DNA from: Dyella sp. S184
GTDB taxonomy: Bacteria > Pseudomonadota > Gammaproteobacteria > Xanthomonadales > Rhodanobacteraceae
Reading direction: 5' to 3'
NCBI RefSeq assembly: GCF_009766065.1
Contig: NZ_LMUE01000002.1
Span: forward strand, 1,234,025-1,275,729
DNA: 41,705 nt
Of this stretch, positions 17,875-26,868 are shown in pieces. Positions within the stretch are counted from its first letter, which is position 1. Each line of letters starts with the position of its first letter. The position numbers and the translations under genes are program-made. The notes under the pieces are model-generated. The model was not told the origin of the DNA, searched no databases, and saw nothing but the letters and a program-made list of their open reading frames with translations.

Positions 17875-18497
17875 TCCATGCCCGGCATGGCTGCGCTGAC
17901 CGACCCGGCTGGCGTGATCATGCCGGATGGCTGCTTCGCATCGGGGTGGCCATGGTCGTCATCCATCGGCCCCATGTCATCGTCCGGCGGTGCCTTCGCC
18001 ACGATCGCCTTGTATCCGGCTGGCGTCAGATCCGGCAATTTCTGCAAGAACGCCACCATGCTCCAGATGGTGGCGTCGTCGTGACTGGAGCCCCATGCCG
18101 GCATCGCGCTCATCTTGATGCCGTGCTTGATCACCCAGAACGCTTCGCGCGGATCGGATCGGAATTTCGACAGCTCGGGTGGCTGCGGGTACAGCCCCGG
18201 CCGGATTTCGGAATCGGCCATGCCTGGGGCCAGATGGCAGCCGGTGCACATCGCCGCGTACTGGCCCGCGCCCTTGAGGATCAACTGCGGATCTTCGAGG
18301 TTCGGTACCGTGAGGCCTTTCGAGCGCCGCTCGATCGAGCGTTCCCGCAGCGTCTGCATCAGCGCATAGACCGGCCGCGTGTGGTGATCGTCGGCACCGA
18401 TGTTGTAGATGCCGGAGTAGACGAACGCGCCGACGCCGACGATGCCGATGACAGCCAGGGCCGCCGTGGTCGTGATGATGGTGGTGAAGTGTTTCAT
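17868..18497 (-). CDS. Membrane-anchored/periplasmic c-type cytochrome at the end of the copper operon
   Basis: The protein has 209 residues. An N-terminal hydrophobic segment (about 8-30) anchors or exports it, and a single haem site Cys84-Thr-Gly-Cys87-His88 follows. A likely distal Met lies in KMSAMPAWG. The C-terminal tail is rich in Asp, Met and His (DDDMGPMDDDHGH, then AAMPGMDQ), which could bind copper. The gene starts 9 bp after copB and is probably in the same transcript. Electron transfer linked to copper oxidation is a reasonable inference. Haem ligation is directly visible, but the partner is not. Confidence 0.88.
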   Translation of the reverse strand: MKHFTTIITTTAALAVIGIVGVGAFVYSGIYNIGADDHHTRPVYALMQTLRERSIERRSKGLTVPNLEDPQLILKGAGQYAAMCTGCHLAPGMADSEIRPGLYPQPPELSKFRSDPREAFWVIKHGIKMSAMPAWGSSHDDATIWSMVAFLQKLPDLTPAGYKAIVAKAPPDDDMGPMDDDHGHPDAKQPSGMITPAGSVSAAMPGMDQ

Positions 18498-18506
18498 GGG
18501 CTGTCC

Positions 18507-19436
18507 TCAGAACCAGATGCGCACGCCGGCAACAAATTGCCGATCCATCGACGGCTGACCGCCCAGCCGTATATAGTCAACTGTCGTGCCATTGCGATGG
18601 ATCCACACGATACCCACGTATGGCGCGAACTGCCGACTGACTTCGTAGCGCAGGCGCAGGCCCAGCCGGGTATCCGAAAGGCCACTGCCGACACGACTGG
18701 CTGGATCGTCGCTGCCGTAGAGATTGAGCTCGAACTCCGGCTGCAGGATCAGCCGCTGCGTGAACAGCAGCTCGTACTCCGCGCGGAGGCGTGCGGCGGC
18801 ACGGCCTGATGGTCCAAGGTAGCCGGTCGCTTCCAGCTCGAACCAGTACGGCGCCAGCCCCTGGATGCCGAAGGCGGCCCACTGGCGATGTGGGCCTTCG
18901 CCCACGTCCTGGCGCACGCCGAGCTGGGTGTTCCAGAACGCGGCGACGGCATGGCTCCACAACGCCTCGACCTGGCCCTCCTCGATGCGGCCATGATCAG
19001 CATCACCTTCACTGCGCAGCCACAGCTTGTCGCTGTCGTTGCCGTACCAGCCCTCCACGTCCCACGACTGGCCGGTGGCATAACGGCCGTCAGTGAGCTC
19101 AAGCTGATCGATCTTGAGCATGCCCAGCGGCTGACTGTCGCTCATGTCCATGCCCGGCATGCTGCTCTGGCCGATGCCATCGGAATAATCCGGACTGCGC
19201 GTATTCGTCGTGGCAGTGGCGCTGTTGGTCATGGTCGGCATCGCGTCGTGATTCGCTTCCGGCTTCACGTCATGGTTCATGCCCGGCATGGCCGAGGAAT
19301 CCATCTGCATCGGCGGATCCGCCGGCGTGTCGGCACTTTGCGCCGCAGCTGCCAGCGGCCACGCAAGCAGCATGCAAGCAAACAGCATGCGACGACGCCA
19401 GCGAGTAGCGGTGGATATCTGCCTGCGCATGCTCAT
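18507..19436 (-). CDS. copB: Copper resistance outer-membrane protein CopB
   Basis: The protein has 309 residues. It has a signal peptide (about 1-33, ending AAAAQ), a Met/His/Asp-rich N-terminal part (MQMDSSAMPGMNHD; SMPGMDMSD), and then the conserved CopB domain (about 100-309), predicted to form an outer-membrane beta barrel. Characteristic segments are LKIDQLELTDG, ELNLYGSDDPASRVGSGLSD and APYVGIVWIHRNG, ending in FVAGVRIWF. CopB is thought to sequester or handle copper at the outer membrane together with CopA. The start at 19436 overlaps the copA stop (ATGA), giving translational coupling. A longer open frame upstream to 19736 lies within copA. Confidence 0.95.
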   Translation of the reverse strand: MSMRRQISTATRWRRRMLFACMLLAWPLAAAAQSADTPADPPMQMDSSAMPGMNHDVKPEANHDAMPTMTNSATATTNTRSPDYSDGIGQSSMPGMDMSDSQPLGMLKIDQLELTDGRYATGQSWDVEGWYGNDSDKLWLRSEGDADHGRIEEGQVEALWSHAVAAFWNTQLGVRQDVGEGPHRQWAAFGIQGLAPYWFELEATGYLGPSGRAAARLRAEYELLFTQRLILQPEFELNLYGSDDPASRVGSGLSDTRLGLRLRYEVSRQFAPYVGIVWIHRNGTTVDYIRLGGQPSMDRQFVAGVRIWF

Positions 19437-21160
19437 GACACCACCACCTCGCGCATCATGCCCGCCTCCATGTGATAGAGCATGTGGCAGTGATACGCCC
19501 AGCGCCCCGGCGCGTTGGCGGTCACCGCATAACTGATGCGCTGCGCCGGCTGCACGTTGATGGTGTGCTTGCGCACCTGGAACGCACCGTCGGCATCCTC
19601 CAGCTCGCTCCACATGCCGTGCAGGTGGATCGGGTGATTCATCATGGTGTCGTTGATCAGCACGATACGCAGCCGTTCGCCGGTGTTGAAATGCACGGGT
19701 TTGGCGTCGGAGAACTTCACCCCGTCGAACGACCACATGTAGCGTTCCATATTGCCGGTCAAATGCAGTTCGATCTCGCGGCCGGGCTCACGCGTATCGA
19801 TCGAGCCGCCGCTCGTGCGCAGGTCGGCGTAAGTCAGCACACGTCGGCCGTTGTCGCGCAGGCCGACGCCGGGATCGTCGAGGTTCGTGCGCGGCGTGTT
19901 CACGCGCATGTCGACAGCTGATCCCACTTCGGTGCGCGCATGCCGCACCGCCGGTGCCGCGCCCATGTTCGCCATGCCCGCCATGTCATGCGACGCATGC
20001 ACGCCACCCATATCGCCCATCATGTCCTGCATGCCGAGCCAGACGCGTGCATCCAACGCTGGCACCGTAGCCTCCATGCCCAGCCGCGGCGCCAGCGTGC
20101 CACGCGCGTAGCCGCTGCGATCGATCGACTGTGCGAAGAGCGTGTAGGCACGTTCGTCCTGTGGCTCCACGATGACGTCATAGGTCTCGGCGACCGCCAT
20201 GCGGAATTCGTCGATCGCCACCGGCTCCACGTCCTGGCCATCGGCACTGATCACGGTCATCTTCAGGCCGGGAATGCGCACGTCGAAAATCGTCGCCGCC
20301 GAGCCATTGATGAAGCGCAGGCGGATCTTCTCGCCGACGCGGAATATCCCAGTCCAGTTGCCGGCCGGCGCGGCGCCGTTCATCAGATAGGTATAGGTGC
20401 TGCCCGATACGTCGCTCAGGTCGGTCGGATTCATGCGCATCGCGTTCCACATGCGCCGCTGTGCCAACGCCGGCGCGAGTCCCTCGCGATGCACGTCGCG
20501 CATGAAATCGGCGACGGTGGGCTGGGCCCGGTTGTAGTAGTCGCTCTGCTTTTTCAGCTTCGCGTAGACATGCTCGGGGTTTTCATCGGTCCAGTCATTG
20601 AGCATCACCACGTAGTCGCGATCGGTGGGATGGCGCTCGGGACCGTCCGGCTCGACCACCAGCGCGCCATAGAGTCCGGTCTGCTCCTGGAAGTCCGAGT
20701 GCGAGTGATACCAGTAGGTGCCGGACTGGCGCAGCGTGAATCGGTAGACGAAGGTCTCCCCCGGCGCGATGCCGGGAAAGCTGATCCCCGGCACGCCGTC
20801 CATCTGGAACGGCAGCACGATGCCATGCCAGTGGATCGAGGTGGGCGCGCGCAACCGGTTGGTGACGCGCAGCGTGACAGTCGAGCCCTGGCGCATGCGC
20901 AGCACCGGGCCCGGCACGCTGCCGTTCACCGTGGTGGCGAGTCGCGGCGCGCCGGTGTAGTTCACCGGCGCCTCGATCACGTCGAGTGAAAAATCGGTGC
21001 CGCCCGGGACCGTCGGCTGGCCCGCGCTGGTCAGCGCCCAGACGGGCGACGAGCGCCACATCCCGATGCCGGCAAACGCGCCGCCCAGCGCAAGCCCCTG
21101 CACAAAGCGACGGCGGGAGTAGCTCGGCAGCGTGTCTGCCGAGGGGTGAACAGGTTTCAT
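19433..21160 (-). CDS. copA: Copper-resistance multicopper oxidase CopA
   Basis: The protein has 575 residues. A Tat signal (SRRRFVQGL at about 15-23) implies folded export to the periplasm. Three cupredoxin domains follow, with all four copper-ligand motifs: HWHG (110-113), HSHSD (152-156), HPIHLHG (509-515) and HCHMLYHMEAGM (557-568). A Met/His-rich loop in the middle (MQDMMGDMGG; HDMAGMANMG) is typical of CopA and probably binds Cu(I). The enzyme oxidises Cu(I) to the less toxic Cu(II). GGAG lies 8 nt before the ATG at 21160. The open frame extends to 21235, but the Tat signal fixes the start. The gene sits between copL and copB. Confidence 0.96.
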   Translation of the reverse strand: MKPVHPSADTLPSYSRRRFVQGLALGGAFAGIGMWRSSPVWALTSAGQPTVPGGTDFSLDVIEAPVNYTGAPRLATTVNGSVPGPVLRMRQGSTVTLRVTNRLRAPTSIHWHGIVLPFQMDGVPGISFPGIAPGETFVYRFTLRQSGTYWYHSHSDFQEQTGLYGALVVEPDGPERHPTDRDYVVMLNDWTDENPEHVYAKLKKQSDYYNRAQPTVADFMRDVHREGLAPALAQRRMWNAMRMNPTDLSDVSGSTYTYLMNGAAPAGNWTGIFRVGEKIRLRFINGSAATIFDVRIPGLKMTVISADGQDVEPVAIDEFRMAVAETYDVIVEPQDERAYTLFAQSIDRSGYARGTLAPRLGMEATVPALDARVWLGMQDMMGDMGGVHASHDMAGMANMGAAPAVRHARTEVGSAVDMRVNTPRTNLDDPGVGLRDNGRRVLTYADLRTSGGSIDTREPGREIELHLTGNMERYMWSFDGVKFSDAKPVHFNTGERLRIVLINDTMMNHPIHLHGMWSELEDADGAFQVRKHTINVQPAQRISYAVTANAPGRWAYHCHMLYHMEAGMMREVVVS

Positions 21161-21254
21161 GGTGCAGCTCCACACAGCGTGCCCCGGCGCCCCGGAGTCG
21201 GTCATGGCCGCCGTCGCGCAGCAGCAAGCGGCCATGGCCAGAGCGCGCGACGGA

Positions 21255-21668
21255 TCAGGTCAGTTCGGAGACCCGGAGCAATGGAGGTCGCAGCGGTGGT
21301 GCATGCGCGATCTTGGGCGCGATCACCCGAAGTGAGGCGACATGCAGGACAGCGGGTGCCACGGCAGAAAGGAGTGTCATTGCCATGACCGGCAACACCG
21401 TGCCGCATGCCGCCGCACAGTGACAGGTATTCGTCGTGCCGTGATCTGCATGGCCTTGACCGTCGCAACACCCGGACTTGATCGTCATGGCGTGATGCAT
21501 GCCATCGGACATATGGGCCTGATGTGCGGCGTAGCCGGCAGCAGGCGCCATATCCGGCATTCCACCCGGTGCCGCATGCACCGGCGCCAACGCCAGCATC
21601 AGCCACGCCAGCCATGCCAGCACCCGAAGGTGCGGCAAGCGTACGAGATGGCGAAGTGTGCGGGGCAT
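21255..21668 (-). CDS. copL: CopL-type metal-binding copper-response protein
   Basis: The protein has 137 residues. An N-terminal signal or anchor segment (about 8-33, ending APVHA) is followed by a His/Met/Cys-rich centre (GMPDMAPAAGYAAHQAHM; CCDGQGHADH; CHCAAACG) and a second hydrophobic stretch. This matches the layout of Xanthomonas CopL, which precedes copAB and is required for copper-inducible expression. That role comes from the family, not from this sequence. An in-frame GTG at 21674 is a possible alternative start. The next gene, copA, starts 94 bp downstream on the same strand, in the copL-copA-copB order. Confidence 0.82.
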   Translation of the reverse strand: MPRTLRHLVRLPHLRVLAWLAWLMLALAPVHAAPGGMPDMAPAAGYAAHQAHMSDGMHHAMTIKSGCCDGQGHADHGTTNTCHCAAACGTVLPVMAMTLLSAVAPAVLHVASLRVIAPKIAHAPPLRPPLLRVSELT

Positions 21669-21808
21669 TGGCACAGCTTAGGTGCTGCGTTGTCCTGCCT
21701 CAACTCTGGAGCTGCATCCATCAGGCTTCCCGCCAGTCACGGAAGCCATGCAACGGGAAGCAGACACCCGCCCGTCTATACTTGGCCACCCTGCCCGCCG
21801 TGACCGCC

Positions 21809-22765
21809 ATGAATTACCGCCACGCCTACCACGCCGGCAACTTCGCCGATGTCCTGAAGCACACCGTGCTGCTTGCGCTGATCGAGGCGATGCAGGCCAA
21901 GCCGACGCCGTTCTGCTACATCGACACGCATGCCGGTAGCGGCAGCTACGCACTGGACGGTTTCGAGGCAAAGAAGACCGGCGAGCACAAGGACGGCATC
22001 ACACGCCTGCATCCGGCCGAGAAGGTACCGCCACTGCTGCAACGCTGGCGCAGCCTGATCCTCTCCGGCGAAGGCAACGAGCAGGGCCTGAAGCACTACC
22101 CCGGCTCGCCACTGCAGGTCGCCCGCCTGCTGCGCCCGGACGACAGCGCACAGCTGTGCGAGCTGCATACGGATGAAGCCACCAAGCTGCGCGAACTGCT
22201 GCATCGCGACCCACGCATGCATGTGCACCAGCGCGATGGCTACGAGGCGTTGAAGGCACTCGTGCCGCCAAAGGAAAAGCGCGGACTGGTACTGATCGAC
22301 CCGCCGTACGAGGCGCAGGAAGCCGAATACAAGCAGATCGAGAAAGCACTGAAGGAAGCGTTGCTGCGCTGGCCCACCGGCGTCTACGCCGTGTGGTATC
22401 CGATCAAGTTGCGCAGCCAGGTGCAGCCCTTCCTGCGCGGCCTGCAGCGTAGCAGCGCGAAGCGTGTGCTGCGTGCCGAACTGCTGGTGCATCCGGATGA
22501 TTCACCGCTGCGCCTCAACGGCTCAGGCATGGTGATCCTCAACGCGCCCTGGAACCTCGACGACGTGTTGCGCGAACCGCTACGTGCACTGGCCAGCCTG
22601 CTGTCGCAGGAGCGTCCGGCCGAATGGAAGCTGGACTGGCTGCTACAGGAAGGTGCCGAGCCGCCGGCGCCGAGCCCGTTGCCGCCATCGCGCCTGGCAG
22701 CAGCGCGGTCCCCGTTGCGCGGCGGTCCGGTGGTGCGCGGCGCCGGCCCGACTCGCAAGCGCTGA
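21809..22765 (+). CDS. rlmJ: 23S rRNA (adenine-2030-N6)-methyltransferase RlmJ
   Basis: The protein has 318 residues. It starts with the strongly conserved MNYRHAYHAGNFADVLKH, followed by YIDTHAGSGSY (SAM binding) and the catalytic motif DPPY at 164-167, where Asp164 corresponds to the catalytic Asp of E. coli RlmJ. The core matches the family to about residue 283. The last ~35 residues (Pro/Ala/Arg-rich, ending GPTRKR) extend beyond the usual 280-residue length and may touch RNA. The frame is open upstream to 21524, but the conserved MNYRHAYH sequence sets the start. Confidence 0.96.
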   Translation: MNYRHAYHAGNFADVLKHTVLLALIEAMQAKPTPFCYIDTHAGSGSYALDGFEAKKTGEHKDGITRLHPAEKVPPLLQRWRSLILSGEGNEQGLKHYPGSPLQVARLLRPDDSAQLCELHTDEATKLRELLHRDPRMHVHQRDGYEALKALVPPKEKRGLVLIDPPYEAQEAEYKQIEKALKEALLRWPTGVYAVWYPIKLRSQVQPFLRGLQRSSAKRVLRAELLVHPDDSPLRLNGSGMVILNAPWNLDDVLREPLRALASLLSQERPAEWKLDWLLQEGAEPPAPSPLPPSRLAAARSPLRGGPVVRGAGPTRKR

Positions 22766-22792
22766 CGGCAGCAATACGAAAGCCCTCCCAAT

Positions 22793-22922
22793 CTCGTCAT
22801 TCCGGCGAAGGCTGGAATCGCTTTATCCAGAGCGAAGCCGGGCATCCATTTGGCCTCTCGCAAGATCAACTGCGATTCCGGCCTTCGCCGGAATGACGAG
22901 GTTTGAGGTTGCCGGAATGACG
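22793..22922. repeat. REP/BIME-like palindromic intergenic repeat
   Basis: The 29-bp arms at 22793-22821 and 22872-22900 are inverted copies with one mismatch and a 50-bp spacer. Each contains the core ATTCCGGCGAAGGC or its complement. A shorter third copy (TTGCCGGAATGACG) begins at 22908. This is the form of dispersed extragenic repeats common in GC-rich proteobacteria. It may also act as a transcript end after rlmJ. Confidence 0.8.
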
Positions 22923-23065
22923 CCAAAAACAGAATTCGAGCTGTCACATATTCCGCTTCGGGCATCGCTACACAACCTGCCCACGCGACTTGTTGTAGCG
23001 TAGCCAGCCCACCTAGCCCCCATCATGTGGACGTTCTCGCTCAGTAGCCCATTGGAGTTTTGACC

Positions 23066-23578
23066 ATGTCCGTCACTGCCCGCTCCCTGCGCCACCTGTC
23101 CGCTCCACTGCTCGCACTGGCCTTGGCCGCCTGCGCACCGCCGCCGATCTACCCGAACGTGCCGAACGCCATCGTCGCCGTGCCATCCCAGGTGGCGCAG
23201 TCGCCCGAGCGTTATTCCGGCAATGCGGTGATCTGGGGCGGCCGCATCGTGGGGGTACAGAATTACGCCGACCACAGCGAGGTCGAACTGCTGGCCTATC
23301 CGCTGGATTCCTCGCAGCGACCGCGAGTAGCCGACAACGGTGGCGGCCGCTTCATCGTGGTGATGCCTGGTTACGTGGAAGCACTCAGCTATCCGCCGGG
23401 CGCGCTAATGACGGTCAGCGGCAAGCTCAACGGCAGCCGTGCGGGCAAGGTCGGGGAGGCCGACTACGTGTTCCCGTTGGTCATTGCGGCGCAGTCGCAT
23501 GTCTGGACACCCGCAGAAATGGCACAGGGCCGCAGCAACATCAGCTTCGGTGTCGGCGTGGGTGTCGGCATCCGCTAA
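23066..23578 (+). CDS. slp: Slp-family outer-membrane lipoprotein
   Basis: The protein has 170 residues. The lipoprotein signal ends in LALAAC with the lipid-bearing Cys23, and the following residue is Ala, which favours outer-membrane sorting. The body matches the Slp/YeaY family pattern: VPSQVAQSPERYSGNAVIWGGRIV, a beta-rich domain with VELLAYPLD, then PGALMTVSGKLNGSRAGKVGEADYVFPLV. Slp proteins are starvation- or stress-linked outer-membrane lipoproteins of unclear mechanism. GGAG lies 9 nt before the ATG. It ends in a Gly/Val-rich tail (GVGVGVGIR). Confidence 0.9.
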   Translation: MSVTARSLRHLSAPLLALALAACAPPPIYPNVPNAIVAVPSQVAQSPERYSGNAVIWGGRIVGVQNYADHSEVELLAYPLDSSQRPRVADNGGGRFIVVMPGYVEALSYPPGALMTVSGKLNGSRAGKVGEADYVFPLVIAAQSHVWTPAEMAQGRSNISFGVGVGVGIR

Positions 23579-23642
23579 GCCTCTCACGCAGAATCCTGCG
23601 GCATCGGTAGACTGCACGATCAACCCCAAGGATCGACGCCGC

Positions 23643-24551
23643 ATGTCCGGTCACGCCAATTCGCTGAAAGCGATCCTGCTCGCGCTCGGCGCCAATTTCG
23701 CGATCTTCGTCACCAAGCTGTTCGCCGCCGTCATCACCGGCTCCGGCGCGATGATGGCCGAAGCGGTGCACTCGCTCGCCGACTGCGGCAATCAGTGCCT
23801 GCTGCTGCTCGGCATGCGCCAGGCCAGGCGACCAGCCTCGGACGAATATCCGCTGGGCTGGGGCCGCGCGCTGTACTTTTGGTCCTTCCTGGTTGCGATC
23901 CTGCTGTTCAGTGTCGGCGGCATGTTCTCGGTCTACGAGGGCATCCACAAACTCACGAATCCCGAGCCGCTGAAGTGGCCGTGGCTGGCGCTTGGCGTGC
24001 TGGTGTTCGGCATCGTCGCCGAAAGTTTCTCGATGCGCGGCTGCATGCAGGAGGTCAACAAGGCACGCGGCACGCAGAACCTGTGGACGTGGTTCCACGA
24101 AACACGTTCGAGCGAACTGCTGGTGATTTTCGGCGAAGACCTGGCCGCCCTGATCGGCCTGTGCCTGGCCACGCTGGCGATCGGGATGACCATGCTTACC
24201 GGCAACCCGATCTTCGACGCGATCGGCACTGTCGCCATCGGCGTCCTACTGATCGTCGTGGCCGTACTGGTGGCGAACGAGGTCAAGGCACTGCTGATCG
24301 GCCAGGGCGTCGAACCGCGCCGCCGCGCCGAACTGCTCGCCTTCCTCAATAGCCGCCCGGAAGTCGCCGAAGTACTGAACCTGATCACCCTGCAGATGGG
24401 CCCCGACGTCATGGTGGCGGTGAAGGCACGCATGCAGCCAGCCGCCAGCGACCGCGCCCTGATCGACGCGATCAACGCAGTCGAGGCGGCGATGAAAGCC
24501 GCGTTCGATGATGTGCGCTGGAGTTTCTTCGAGCCGGATATCACCGATTGA
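23643..24551 (+). CDS. Cation diffusion facilitator (CDF) family metal transporter
   Basis: The protein has 302 residues with six predicted membrane helices and a cytosolic C-terminal domain. Helix 2 carries HSLADCGNQ, the usual first half of the metal site. The later helix reads FGEDLAALIG instead of the zinc-type HxxxD, as in the ZnT9-like branch, so metal specificity is uncertain. YPLGWGRALYFWSF matches the characteristic loop of that branch. CDF proteins export divalent cations by proton antiport. The gene starts 64 bp after the slp gene and could be co-transcribed. Confidence 0.9.
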   Translation: MSGHANSLKAILLALGANFAIFVTKLFAAVITGSGAMMAEAVHSLADCGNQCLLLLGMRQARRPASDEYPLGWGRALYFWSFLVAILLFSVGGMFSVYEGIHKLTNPEPLKWPWLALGVLVFGIVAESFSMRGCMQEVNKARGTQNLWTWFHETRSSELLVIFGEDLAALIGLCLATLAIGMTMLTGNPIFDAIGTVAIGVLLIVVAVLVANEVKALLIGQGVEPRRRAELLAFLNSRPEVAEVLNLITLQMGPDVMVAVKARMQPAASDRALIDAINAVEAAMKAAFDDVRWSFFEPDITD

Positions 24552-24726
24552 TCCAAAACATCAATTTTCGGCAAACGCACTGCAACTACTACGTTGCGCA
24601 AGTCTGTCATTGCAGGTCAAAGGCGAACCGAGCATGCACCACTGCGGCATGCATCACCACCTGCGCGATTGCTGTCCGGGATCTCTTCGCCTATACATCG
24701 TTGACCCAATCATTTGAGACTGCCTG

Positions 24727-26808
24727 GTGAATCGAAAAGACCGCACGCATCGCTTGTCATGTCTGGCCCGGATGGCATGGGCGGGATTCGTACTTGCCAC
24801 CATGTCGCAGGTAGCACTTGCCGCTGTCGACCACATCGAAGTCATCGATCGAAAGCCCTACCAGGATGGCAAGGTGTTTCCCGGGGTGGGGACTTACGAA
24901 GTGATCCACGGACGCGCGTGGTTCAAGCTCGACCCGGGCAACAAGGCGAATGCCCGAATCGTCGATCTCAGGTACGCGCCACGCGATAGCGAAGGACGGG
25001 TCGAGTTCTCCACGGAATTCGTGCTCCTGCGACCGACCAAAGCCGTCGATTCCACCCTGCTTTACGACGTCAACAACCGGGGCGGTCGAGTTTCCGGGAT
25101 ATTGAATCTTGCGATCGACCCGACCAAGACGCCCCCATTCGTTGATACCGGGTTCCTGCAGCGCAACGGCTTCACGGTGCTTGCCTCGGCCTGGCAATGG
25201 GACATCAAGCCTGAGGGTCCGGACGACCATCCCCTGGTGTTCACCCCGCCCATCGCCACCGATCATGGCCGCGTGATTACCGGAAAGGTGGCGAACGAAT
25301 TCACCGTGGACAAGCCGTCGGACACGGCATCCTTCACTGGCATCGACGGGCGCGCCTATCCCGTCGCGGTCAAGGACGATCCCCTGGCGGTATTGACCGT
25401 GAGGGCTCGGCCGGGTGATCCACGTGTTCCTGTGCAGCGCAGCCTGTGGGGCTTCGTACCGGCGACCGACAGCCACGCATCCACCCAGCTCCGCATGCAG
25501 GACGGATTCAAACCGGGCCTGATCTACGAACTCACTTACATCGCGCGTGACCCGTACATTGTCGGCACAGGCATCGCCGGCATTCGCGATCTGCTGTCCT
25601 GGTTCCGGGCTCATCCGTTCGCAGGTGCGCCCGCTCCCAAGCGCGTCCTGCTCTTCGGCGCCAGCCAGACCGGACGACTGATCGAGCAGATGCTTTACGA
25701 CGGCTTCGCTCTCGACGAGCAGCAGAAACTCGTCTTCGACGGCGCTCTAAACCTCGTAGGCGGCAGCGGCAGGGGCAGCTTCAATCATCGTTTCGCCTTT
25801 CCGACACGGGCTGCCAGTCTGGTGCTGGATCGGGATTATCCGACGGACCTGTTCCCGTTCACCACGGGAGAAGAACACGACAGCATTTCCCAACAAACCG
25901 GCTCCCTGCTGGCGCGCGCACGCGACGCGAACGGAAAGAGCCCCAAGCTCTTCTTCGTCAACAAATCGACCGAATTCTGGGGACGCTCGGCATCACTGCT
26001 GCAGACACTGCCCGATGGCAGCGCCGACGTGACGACAGACCCGAACACGCGCCTGTATTTGCTCACAGGCATGCAGCACTTGCTGACGCCCGATCCCACC
26101 CGGGGCAGTACCGTCAACTGCTCCGATCCCATTGACGATATCCCGAGCTTGCGAGCCCTGCTGACCGACCTGGACCGCTGGGTGCGCAATGAGGGCACGC
26201 CACCAGCGAGTGACTATCCCACGCTGGCGGGTGGCATGCTGGTATCCGCGACACGATACCGGCAACTGTTTCCCAAAGGGATCGGCCTGACTCCGCCGGA
26301 CAAACCCTTCGTTCCTGATCGCATGGACTTCGGGCCTCGCTTCGCCTCGCAGGGCATCGTCGATCGCCTGCCGCCAGCCCGCGACCAGCCATACACGGTT
26401 CTCGTTCCAGCGCCGGACAAAGACGGCACCGACTCGACCGGTCTGCGGCCCGTCGAAGTGCAAGTCCCCCTCGGTACGTATACGGGCTGGAACCAACGCA
26501 GCGCAGCCTCCGGTCTTGGCTGGGCACTCGATCGGTTTGAAGGCTCATTCCAACCCTTTGCGCGCACGGAAGCCGAACGCAAATCGGCGGGAGATCCACG
26601 CCCATCCCTTGAGGTTCGCTACGCATCGCGTGCGGCCTTCATTGAAAAGACGCGGTCGGCAGCGAACAAGGCTGTCGCAGCGCATGAGCTTCTGGCGGAA
26701 GACGTCGACGATGTCGTTGCGATGCAAGCTGCGTTCTACGATCGCATCATGACCCACTCGCCAGGCGACTTGAGCTGCAAATACCTGTGGCCTGATTTTC
26801 CCCAGTGA
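24727..26808 (+). CDS. Large exported alpha/beta-hydrolase-domain protein
   Basis: The protein has 693 residues. It has a signal peptide (about 8-32, ending VALA) and then a beta-rich N-terminal part. A nucleophile elbow GASQTGR with Ser313 sits in an alpha/beta hydrolase fold. Segments such as LLYDVNNRGGR, GFTVLASAWQWD, GIAGIRDLLSWFR and FNHRFAFPTR resemble a family of uncharacterised secreted hydrolases in proteobacteria. An esterase or similar activity on an external substrate is likely, but the substrate is unknown. GTG at 24727 is chosen because it gives a full signal peptide; the Shine-Dalgarno is poor, so a downstream start is possible. Confidence 0.82.
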   Translation: MNRKDRTHRLSCLARMAWAGFVLATMSQVALAAVDHIEVIDRKPYQDGKVFPGVGTYEVIHGRAWFKLDPGNKANARIVDLRYAPRDSEGRVEFSTEFVLLRPTKAVDSTLLYDVNNRGGRVSGILNLAIDPTKTPPFVDTGFLQRNGFTVLASAWQWDIKPEGPDDHPLVFTPPIATDHGRVITGKVANEFTVDKPSDTASFTGIDGRAYPVAVKDDPLAVLTVRARPGDPRVPVQRSLWGFVPATDSHASTQLRMQDGFKPGLIYELTYIARDPYIVGTGIAGIRDLLSWFRAHPFAGAPAPKRVLLFGASQTGRLIEQMLYDGFALDEQQKLVFDGALNLVGGSGRGSFNHRFAFPTRAASLVLDRDYPTDLFPFTTGEEHDSISQQTGSLLARARDANGKSPKLFFVNKSTEFWGRSASLLQTLPDGSADVTTDPNTRLYLLTGMQHLLTPDPTRGSTVNCSDPIDDIPSLRALLTDLDRWVRNEGTPPASDYPTLAGGMLVSATRYRQLFPKGIGLTPPDKPFVPDRMDFGPRFASQGIVDRLPPARDQPYTVLVPAPDKDGTDSTGLRPVEVQVPLGTYTGWNQRSAASGLGWALDRFEGSFQPFARTEAERKSAGDPRPSLEVRYASRAAFIEKTRSAANKAVAAHELLAEDVDDVVAMQAAFYDRIMTHSPGDLSCKYLWPDFPQ

Positions 26809-26868
26809 ACCCTGGACATCCGAAGAGTAAGCACTACACACCTCAGCCAGCCGCCTGAATAGATAGCG

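Noticed and set aside
18888..20989. Long plus-strand ORFs opposite copA and copB
   Set aside because: They are antisense shadows of high-GC genes whose minus-strand translations carry all copper-binding motifs.
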